Positions 7,650-13,601 of a DNA stretch of 14,710 nt are shown piece after piece (the stretch's first letter is position 1; every line of letters starts with the position of its first letter). Under the pieces are notes generated by a model. The model saw nothing but the letters and a program-made list of their open reading frames with translations, had not been told where the DNA came from and did no database searches. Position numbers and translations under genes: made by a program. This DNA comes from Kiritimatiellia bacterium (lineage in GTDB: Bacteria; Verrucomicrobiota; Kiritimatiellia; RFP12; UBA1067): the NCBI GenBank assembly GCA_017430155.1, contig JAFRNO010000446.1, forward strand, positions 1 through 14,710, given 5' to 3'.

Positions 7650-9518
7650 TCAATAGAGGTTTTTCGCATCGATCGACAGGAGGAACTCGGGATTCGACTT
7701 GTACTTCTTCATGCCCGCGAGCACGGCCTGCATGGCGCGCTCGGGGCCGGCGTCGGACAGCGCGCGGCGCAAGGCCCAGGTCTTCTCGAGCTCCAGCGGG
7801 GCGAGCAGGAGGTCTTCCTTGCGCGTGCCGGACTTGTCGATGTCGATGGCCGGGAAGATGCGCCGGTCGGCGAGACCGCGGTCAAGGCACAGCTCCATGT
7901 TGCCCGTGCCCTTGAACTCCTCGAAGATCACCTCGTCCATGCGCGAGCCGGTGTCCACGAGGCCCGTGGCGATGATCGTGAGCGATCCGCCGCCCTCGAT
8001 GTTGCGTGCCGCGCCGAAGAAGCGCTTCGGGCGGTGCAGGGCGAGCGCGTCCACGCCGCCGGTGAGGATCTTGCCGGAATGCGGCTGTACGGTGTTGTAG
8101 GCGCGGGCGAGACGCGTGATCGAGTCGAGCAGGATCACCACGTCCTTGCCGTTCTCGACCTGGCGGCGGGACATCTCAATCACCATCTCGGCGACGTTCA
8201 CGTGGTGCTGCGGCTCTTCGTCGAACGTGGAGGAGAGCACCAGCGCCTTCGTGTTGCGCTGCATGTCCGTCACTTCCTCGGGGCGCTCGTCAATAAGGAG
8301 CACGATGAGGACGGCGTCGGGGTGATTCCGCGTGATGGCGTTCGCCATCTTCTGCAGGAGGACCGTCTTGCCCACCCGCGGCGGCGCGACGATGAGGCCG
8401 CGCTGGCCGAATCCGATCGGCGTGAAGAGGTCGACCACGCGCATCGAGAACTCGCCCGGCACCGTCTCGAGGATGATGCGGCGCGTCGGGAAAGTCGGCA
8501 CGAGGTTCTCGAAGTGGACGATACGCGCGGCCTCGCTCGGCGTCTTGCCGTTGACCGACACGACGTTGCCGAGGGCGAAGAAGCGGTCCTTGTCGCGCGG
8601 GTCGCGGATCGGTCCCACCACGGTGTCGCCCGTGCGGAGCGCGTGGCGGCGGATCTGCTGCTGGGGGATGAACACGTCCTCGGGGCAGGCGAGGAAGTTC
8701 GTCTTCGCGCTGCGGAGGAAGCCGTAGCCCTCCTTCACCACTTCAAGGCAGCCCGTGGCCATCACGGCGCCGCCGCGGTTGAGGTAGCTGCGGATCGCGC
8801 CGAAGATGATCTCGTGGCGCTTCATCGCGCCGAGGTCTTCCGGGTTCGCGTCCGGCCACATCTTCGCGACGATGTCCGCGTTGTCCCAGGAATGGATGTC
8901 CTGCAGGTTGTACTCGGGCAAGTCGGGGTTGCGCGGCACGGCGGGCGCGGGCGGCGGCACGTTCGGGGGCGCCTCGAAGGCCGGGCGGCGGTTGCCCTGC
9001 GGCAGTTGCTGGAAATGCTTGCCCCCGTTCTTGAAATTCGGACGGTTCCCGTTGCGCTGCGCCGCGCGCGCCAGCCATTCCATGCGACGGCGCTGCCGGT
9101 TGCTCATCGGCTGCTCGCCCGGCGGCGACGCCGTGGGCTGCGCGGGGACTGGAGCGGGTTTTGCTTCGGGCGCAACAAGTTGCGCCCCTCCCGCCGGGGC
9201 TGGCGTTGTTTCGGGCGCAACAAGTTGCGCCCCTCCCGCTTCGGCGGCCGCGCTGGAGCGCGGCCCTCCCGTGAGGGCGGGTTTTGTTTCAGGAGCGGGA
9301 GCCGATGCAACTTCTTGTTGTTGTACGCTTGCTGTCTGCTGAGAGGTCTTCGCCGTTGGCTCGTCTTTGGATGCGGCGGCGCGAGCCGCCAGCTCTGCTT
9401 TCGACGGCCGCCCGCGTTTCTTTTTCGGGGCGGGCTTGGGAGCGTCTCCGCCGGAGGCATCCGCTTCCGCCGCGGCGGAAGCCGCAGCTTTCGATTTCTT
9501 CGCTTGTTCAGCACTCAT
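7650..9518 (-). CDS. rho: Transcription termination factor Rho with a long disordered N-terminal extension
   Basis: Rho is the hexameric RNA-dependent ATPase that releases RNA polymerase from untranslated transcripts. Of 622 residues, the first ~200 are a Lys/Ala/Pro/Gln-rich low-complexity extension absent from E. coli Rho (about 419 residues). The core then follows in full: cold-shock-like RNA-binding domain with GYGFLRS, QIRRHALRTGDTV, Walker A APPRVGKT (~376-383), LIDERPEEVTDM, Walker B VVILLDSITRLARAYNTV (~457), GGVDALALHRPKRFFGAARN and SGTRKEDLL. The extension carries an AT-hook-like KKKRGRPSK (32-40) and arginine-rich patches (NRQRRRMEW), and three palindromic elements encode part of it (83-118). 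ATG 9518 has AAGGG upstream and overlaps the coaE stop by 11 bases, indicating coupling. The extended Rho is common in high-GC phyla; its role here (RNA binding or condensate formation) is inference. Confidence 0.97.
   Translation of the reverse strand: MSAEQAKKSKAAASAAAEADASGGDAPKPAPKKKRGRPSKAELAARAAASKDEPTAKTSQQTASVQQQEVASAPAPETKPALTGGPRSSAAAEAGGAQLVAPETTPAPAGGAQLVAPEAKPAPVPAQPTASPPGEQPMSNRQRRRMEWLARAAQRNGNRPNFKNGGKHFQQLPQGNRRPAFEAPPNVPPPAPAVPRNPDLPEYNLQDIHSWDNADIVAKMWPDANPEDLGAMKRHEIIFGAIRSYLNRGGAVMATGCLEVVKEGYGFLRSAKTNFLACPEDVFIPQQQIRRHALRTGDTVVGPIRDPRDKDRFFALGNVVSVNGKTPSEAARIVHFENLVPTFPTRRIILETVPGEFSMRVVDLFTPIGFGQRGLIVAPPRVGKTVLLQKMANAITRNHPDAVLIVLLIDERPEEVTDMQRNTKALVLSSTFDEEPQHHVNVAEMVIEMSRRQVENGKDVVILLDSITRLARAYNTVQPHSGKILTGGVDALALHRPKRFFGAARNIEGGGSLTIIATGLVDTGSRMDEVIFEEFKGTGNMELCLDRGLADRRIFPAIDIDKSGTRKEDLLLAPLELEKTWALRRALSDAGPERAMQAVLAGMKKYKSNPEFLLSIDAKNLY
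9165..9193 (-). repeat. 29-nt palindromic element, family 1, in rho (copy A)
   Basis: On the minus strand it reads CGGGAG leader, a palindrome with 9-bp arms (9168-9176 and 9179-9187), and tail GAA, with CTTGT again at the centre. It is identical to copy B at 9210-9238 and the same length as the uvrA copy. It encodes AGGAQLVAPE in the Rho extension. Confidence 0.85.
9210..9238 (-). repeat. 29-nt palindromic element, family 1, in rho (copy B)
   Basis: It is a perfect duplicate of copy A, 45 bases away, so both are read in the same frame and give two AGGAQLVAPE peptides 15 residues apart. The palindrome arms are 9213-9221 and 9224-9232. It abuts copy C directly. Confidence 0.85.
9240..9271 (-). 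repeat. Palindromic element, family 1 variant, in rho (copy C)
   Basis: It has the same CGGGAG leader and GAA tail, with a different 9-bp stem (GGCCGCGCT with AGCGCGGCC, 9246-9265) and a CC centre in place of the usual TT. Its first 15 bases equal those of the copy at 7114-7138. It encodes GGPRSSAAAE in the Rho extension. Confidence 0.75.
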
Positions 9519-10107
9519 GTTTTATCTGTCCCTTCAACCAGGCGACGAGCCGTTGGGCCTCATCCCTCAGATGTTCAGGTGTTGAGTCGTTCATCACGGT
9601 GTAATGGCATCGGGCCGTTTTTTCAACCACGGGCCATTGCGCCGCGAGACGGGCCTCCGCATGCGCACGCGAATAGCCGCGCGATGTCATCATCCGGGCA
9701 ATCTGGAGATCAACCGGGGAGGCGATGCAGAGAAGTATATCATAATCCGTTTCCCAATGCGACTCAAAAAGGAGAGGAATTATGTGGATAGTGATTTGAA
9801 GCGGCGAGACGCCGCTTCCCCCAGCCATGCGGGAACGAACAAGGGGAAAGAGGATGGATTCCAAGTCGGCGCGGGCGGCCGTATCGGAAAAGACGCGGGC
9901 GGCGAGCGCAGGCCTGTCGATGCCGCCGTCGGGGGCGAGGACGTTCCGGCCGAAGCGCGCGGCAATGGCCGGCACGGCGGCGCCGTCCGGCGCCTCCAGT
10001 TCGTGGACAACGTCGTCGGCGTCAAGAACATGAATGCCAAGTTCCCGGAGGAACTTGGCAAACAGGCTCTTGCCGCAGGCGATTCCGCCTGTCAGGGCAA
10101 TCTTCAT
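9508..10107 (-). CDS. coaE: Dephospho-CoA kinase
   Basis: CoaE phosphorylates the 3'-hydroxyl of dephospho-CoA, the last step of coenzyme A synthesis, in the cytoplasm. From ATG 10107 it is 199 residues, the usual length. It shows P-loop GGIACGKS at the N-terminus, the DADD motif (~30), a FPLVR segment where the family usually has HPLV, the PLLFE motif, and the C-terminal ARLAAQWP helix. I chose ATG 10107 because it gives the typical MKIALTGGI start; a TTG at 10116 in the same frame overlaps the secretin stop as TTGA and adds three residues. Neither has a clear ribosome binding site, so coupling to the secretin is likely. Its end overlaps rho by 11 bases. A TCT-loop palindrome (9798-9823) encodes GGSGVSPLQ between FPLVR and PLLFE. 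Confidence 0.95.
   Translation of the reverse strand: MKIALTGGIACGKSLFAKFLRELGIHVLDADDVVHELEAPDGAAVPAIAARFGRNVLAPDGGIDRPALAARVFSDTAARADLESILFPLVRSRMAGGSGVSPLQITIHIIPLLFESHWETDYDILLCIASPVDLQIARMMTSRGYSRAHAEARLAAQWPVVEKTARCHYTVMNDSTPEHLRDEAQRLVAWLKGQIKHEC
9798..9823 (-). repeat. Palindromic element, family 2 (TCT loop), inside coaE
   Basis: On the minus strand a TGGGG leader is followed by a perfect 9-bp stem, GAAGCGGCG with CGCCGCTTC (arms 9810-9818 and 9798-9806), around the loop TCT. It encodes GGSGVSPLQ in a segment that is variable among CoaE proteins. The segment is about as long as in E. coli, so the element was either accommodated by loss of native residues or replaced them. Confidence 0.75.
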
Positions 10108-10112
10108 ATCGA

Positions 10113-13100
10113 TCAATTCGCAGGGGCTGGCGTAACGCCGGTTTCCGGCTGGTCAGCCGCGCCGCCCACGTCGTCGCCCGTGCCGAGGGTCATCTGGCGG
10201 CCGCGGGGATCCACAAGACGCGCCGTGACGAAGATCAGCAGATTGCGCTTGTTCGACCACTCGCTGCGGCTGCGGAAGATGCGGCCGAGGAACGGGATGT
10301 CGCCGAGGAACGGGATCTTGTCCTCCATCGACTTGCGCTCTTCCGTGATGAGACCGCCCATCACGATCGTCGCGCCGTTGTAGATCGAGACGTGCGTGTC
10401 GATCGAGCGCTCCTTGAAGAAGGGCTGCTCCATCGGCACCGTGAACCACTGCATGTCCTCGTTTCCGCTCGCGAGGGCCATCGCCTGGGCGGTGGAGCTC
10501 ATCACGGAGGACATCGGCACCTTCATGCCGTAGTCGCGCCACGTCGGCTCGCCGATCACCTTCGGCGTGAGCTGGAGGTTGATCATCTGGCCTTCCGCGG
10601 AGACGTCCGGGGTGCAGGTGAGGATCACGCCCACTTCCTGCGTCTCGAAGTTCTGCGGCTCGACCATCGGGAGGATCTTGCCGTCGCTGCCGCTGCCGCC
10701 GCCCGTGATCGAGGACGAGGAGGACGAGGACGTGGACTGGATCGTCACGTCGTAGTCCTGCGGATAACGGTAGATCGTCACGACCTTGATCGTCGCCTCC
10801 TGGCCGCTCTTCGTCACCACCTTCGGCGCGGAGAGGAGGTCCGTGTCGCTGCGCTGCGAGAGCATGTGGAGGATCATCGAGAGGTCGGCGTTGCCGAGGA
10901 ACGCGTTCACGCGCATGAACTGGTCGTTGTTTGACTGGCCCTCGCCGGAGATGTGGTTGCCCGACGTGGAGAGATAGCGCATGCCCGACGAGTAGTCCGT
11001 GCCGTTGACGGCGTTGATGCCCACGTTCTTGCCCGTGCGGGTCTGGACGTAATCATACGTGTCGGCAATGGGGTTGCCGCTTGAATCATAGCGCTGCAGC
11101 TGCACGGCGTTGCCCCAGTTGCGGTAGGTCTCGGCATTGAGCAACCCGAGGTTCTCCGCATAGTGGGAACGCTGCCACTGGCCGCCGGCGGGGACATCGG
11201 AGGAGACGGTCGTGGTCGTGACGTTGTCCTCGCCGTTCGCCGCCACGGAAGTCGTCGTTTCCGTCTTGACGGCACCGGTGTAGAACACGCCGTCCTTGAG
11301 GTTGAGAGCCTTCTTGAGCTTGCCGCCCATGTTGAAGGAGTAGTCGCTGTTGAGCAGCCACTCGAAGCCGAGGGAGTTCAGGTCCTCCTGCGCGACTTCG
11401 ACGAACCGCGTCTCGATCTCAATGAGCATCGGCGTGACGTTGAGTTCGTTCAGCGCCTGCTCGAGGATGGCGAGCTGGTCGGCCGTGTTGGTCACGCGAA
11501 GCTTGCCGATGGCCTTGATGTACTTGATGCGGGAGTTCAGCGGCCACGACACGCCCATCTCCTCGAAGTACTTCTTCCAGGCGTCTTCGGGGTTCTCGTC
11601 GGAGTTGTCGTTCCCGCCGCCGCCGCCGCCGAAGTCGCCGGCCTTCTCGTTCTTCAGGCCGCTCGAGGCGTCGTTCATGCGGTCCACGAAGGACTCGACC
11701 ACGTTGTAGGAACGGGTGATCAGCTCGTCCGTGGTCACGTTCTTCGGCATGACCATCACGACGGATCCCTGCACCTTGAACTTGAAGCCGACGCTCTTGC
11801 AGACGTGTTGCATCGCCTCCCAGAGGGAAAGGTTCGAGGCCGAGATGGTCGGAATCTGCGGAACGGCGCCGTTGGACGCGTCCTCCTCGGCCGCCGCGCC
11901 GAACGCCGTCTCGGCGTTGTTGTCCCCGGCCGTCGCGCCGCCGCCCGTCAACGCCTTGTCAAGCGTGAGGATGAAGTTGAAGCCGCGCTGGTCCATCGGG
12001 ATGTCTGGACGGTCGAAGTCCTTCGACGCCTGACGGAAGAAGTCCACCGCGTCGATGATCGTCGCCGGCGGACGGAACGAAATGGACGGTAGCATCATCT
12101 CCTTCATGCGCTTCTCGATCGACTGCTCGATCGAACGCTCCGGATCGACGCCGATCGGCGTCTTCATCGTCCCGCCGTCGATGTTCTTGAACTCCACGGA
12201 GTCAACCGCGTACACCGGACGCCACGCCGCGCCGACGTCCGCGATCATCCCGTTGCGGGCCGCCTCGCGCTCCTTGCCGATGATCATCTGGCGCTTGCGC
12301 TGGATGCGGTCGCGCAGGGCGATGGCCTGCTGGTTGTAGGGATCGGAACGCAGGACGAGGTCGCACTGCTCCAACGCGCTGTTCAGGTCCGCCACGGCCA
12401 GATACTGCGAAGAGAGGCGCAGGCGCTTGCGGATGAGATCGCGGTCCTTCTTGTAGTCCGGGTCGTTGCGGCGGTGCTTGATTTCAGAGATGTCGGTCTC
12501 CGTCTCCTGGCGCTGCTCGGACTTCAGGCTTTCCAGCAGCTTGCCCGCATGCGGATGACGCAGCTTCTTCGCCTCCTCCGCGTACTGCGCGGCGAGTTCG
12601 CGGTTCGACTCCTTGAGAGCCTGCTTGGCCGCTTCGTACTTCGCCGTGGCCATGCCCTGCTCGCATTCCTTGCAGAGTTCGGCAGACGCCACGTCCGACT
12701 TCAATTCATTGTTCGCCAGGCGGTACTTCGTGAAAGCGAGATCCCAGTCGCGCCGCTGCATCGCCTCGCGCGCCTCCTCAAGTTGGCCGCGGGCGTGTTC
12801 CTTCAACGAATCGCGGCGCAGTTCTTCGGCCGCCTGGATGTCGCTCAGCAGCTTCTCCGCCTCCGTGGGGGGATTGGCGGTGGCGGCAACGGCAGGCGCG
12901 GGTTCGACAGGAGCAACCGGAACGGGAGCCTCGGCGGCGGCAGGCGCTGCCGGAGCAGGTTCGGCAGGTGCGGCCGGAGCAGGGGCCTCGGCGACAGCCG
13001 GCGCAGGCGCTGCGGGAGCAGGGGCAGGAGCGGGCTCGACAGCGGGGATTTGCGCGAGGACGTCAACTTCCGATTCGGCGGGCTTCTTCTCGGCGGGCTT

Positions 13101-13520
13101 CGTCTCCGCAACAGGAGCTGGCTCGGCAGGCTTCACCTCTGCAACAGGAGCAGGTTCCGCGGGCTTCGCCTCTGCGGGCTTCGCTTCTGCGACTGGGGCC
13201 GGCTCGGCGGGCTTCGCTTCCGCAGGCTTGGCCTCGGCGGGCTTCGCCTCCGCAGGCTTGGCCTCGGCGGGCTTCGCTTCCGCGGGCTTCGCTTCCGCGG
13301 GCTTCGGCTCTGCGGGCTTCGCTTCCGCGGGCTTCGCCTCCGCAGGCTTGGCCTCGGCGGGCTTCGCTTCCGCGGGCTTGGCCGCAGCGGGAGTCGTTTT
13401 CTTTTCCCCCTCAAGGTCATTCAACAAATTGTCCAAGTCATCCTGCGCGAACACGCTCGTCGCCAGGACAAGAGAAACGCACGCCACACCGATGGCTGCA
13501 AAGATTTTTTTGGCTCTCAT
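10113..13520 (-). CDS. Secretin of a type IV pilus/type II secretion-like system (Amuc_1098-like)
   Basis: This forms an outer-membrane channel. Of 1,135 residues: signal peptide 1-25 (cleavage after SVFA), then 17 KPAE units up to ~148, a second Ala/Pro-rich stretch to ~220, a helical TPR-like region (~220-430, with ASELCKECEQG and DLNSALEQCDLVLRSDPYN), an STN/N0-like domain (ISFRPPATIIDAVDFFRQAS near 480 and the ASNLSLWEAMQHVCKSVGFKF part), an N1-like stretch (RVTNTADQLAILEQALNEL) leading to PMLIEIETRFVEVAQEDLNSLG (two adjoining pieces near 697), and the secretin core ending in KIPFLGDIPFLGRIFRS (~1077) and LLIFVTARLVDPRG. Many family members are 600-800 residues; the surplus is the repeat and helical part, probably a periplasm-spanning arm. 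ATG 13520 has AAGGAG seven bases upstream and a good promoter. The Amuc_1098 relation is inferred from architecture and from the upstream partner gene. Confidence 0.9.
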   Translation of the reverse strand: MRAKKIFAAIGVACVSLVLATSVFAQDDLDNLLNDLEGEKKTTPAAAKPAEAKPAEAKPAEAKPAEAKPAEPKPAEAKPAEAKPAEAKPAEAKPAEAKPAEAKPAEPAPVAEAKPAEAKPAEPAPVAEVKPAEPAPVAETKPAEKKPAESEVDVLAQIPAVEPAPAPAPAAPAPAVAEAPAPAAPAEPAPAAPAAAEAPVPVAPVEPAPAVAATANPPTEAEKLLSDIQAAEELRRDSLKEHARGQLEEAREAMQRRDWDLAFTKYRLANNELKSDVASAELCKECEQGMATAKYEAAKQALKESNRELAAQYAEEAKKLRHPHAGKLLESLKSEQRQETETDISEIKHRRNDPDYKKDRDLIRKRLRLSSQYLAVADLNSALEQCDLVLRSDPYNQQAIALRDRIQRKRQMIIGKEREAARNGMIADVGAAWRPVYAVDSVEFKNIDGGTMKTPIGVDPERSIEQSIEKRMKEMMLPSISFRPPATIIDAVDFFRQASKDFDRPDIPMDQRGFNFILTLDKALTGGGATAGDNNAETAFGAAAEEDASNGAVPQIPTISASNLSLWEAMQHVCKSVGFKFKVQGSVVMVMPKNVTTDELITRSYNVVESFVDRMNDASSGLKNEKAGDFGGGGGGNDNSDENPEDAWKKYFEEMGVSWPLNSRIKYIKAIGKLRVTNTADQLAILEQALNELNVTPMLIEIETRFVEVAQEDLNSLGFEWLLNSDYSFNMGGKLKKALNLKDGVFYTGAVKTETTTSVAANGEDNVTTTTVSSDVPAGGQWQRSHYAENLGLLNAETYRNWGNAVQLQRYDSSGNPIADTYDYVQTRTGKNVGINAVNGTDYSSGMRYLSTSGNHISGEGQSNNDQFMRVNAFLGNADLSMILHMLSQRSDTDLLSAPKVVTKSGQEATIKVVTIYRYPQDYDVTIQSTSSSSSSSITGGGSGSDGKILPMVEPQNFETQEVGVILTCTPDVSAEGQMINLQLTPKVIGEPTWRDYGMKVPMSSVMSSTAQAMALASGNEDMQWFTVPMEQPFFKERSIDTHVSIYNGATIVMGGLITEERKSMEDKIPFLGDIPFLGRIFRSRSEWSNKRNLLIFVTARLVDPRGRQMTLGTGDDVGGAADQPETGVTPAPAN
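13204..13383 (-). repeat. 15-bp minisatellite encoding 12 contiguous KPAE pentads
   Basis: Twelve tandem 15-base units encode AKPAE (one is PKPAE), at about residues 46-106 of the secretin. Five further KPAE units alternate with PAPVAE down to 13075. Copies differ mainly at silent positions (GCGGGCTTC versus GCAGGCTTG on the plus strand), so the array is not freshly amplified, but unit gain or loss would keep the frame. Confidence 0.9.
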
Positions 13521-13527
13521 CTAATTG

Positions 13528-13533
13528 CTCCTT
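13528..13533 (-). promoter_or_regulatory. Strong ribosome binding site of the secretin gene
   Basis: AAGGAG on the minus strand lies seven bases before ATG 13520 and fixes that start codon. Confidence 0.8.
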
Positions 13534-13547
13534 AAAGGATTGGAAGT

Positions 13548-13576
13548 ATGATACCCGATTCTTGCTCTGGAATCAA
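13548..13576 (-). promoter_or_regulatory. Sigma70-type promoter upstream of the secretin operon
   Basis: In the 81-base gap after the upstream gene, the minus strand carries TTGATT (13576-13571), a spacer of exactly 17 bases and TATCAT (13553-13548). Each hexamer differs from consensus at two positions or fewer. It would start transcription about 20 bases before the ribosome binding site and could drive secretin-coaE-rho-TMTC-uvrA. No terminator separates it from the upstream gene, so readthrough from there is also possible. Confidence 0.6.
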
Positions 13577-13601
13577 GTCTCACCGAAAGATTTTTTTCGT
13601 C

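Noticed and set aside
9463..9482. A perfect 20-bp palindrome near the start of rho
   Set aside because: It encodes an alanine-rich stretch with GCC/GCG codons and lacks the leader, loop and tail of the repeat families, so codon composition can explain it. It remains a weak candidate only.
7608..9791. A 727-codon plus-strand open frame opposite rho and part of coaE, and a similar one at 4385-5806 opposite uvrA
   Set aside because: The translations have biased composition and no motif, and the minus-strand genes explain the DNA fully.
11617..11632. CCG triplet run in the secretin
   Set aside because: It is a short glycine-codon run in a low-complexity loop, ordinary for a GC-rich gene.
13075..13383. 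CRISPR-like array from regularly spaced repeats
   Set aside because: The units are contiguous 15-base coding repeats with no unique spacers, so this is a minisatellite.
13584..13599. CGAAA...TTTCG with a T-run as a terminator of the pilus-associated gene
   Set aside because: The stem is only five bases, and on the transcribed minus strand no T-tract follows it.
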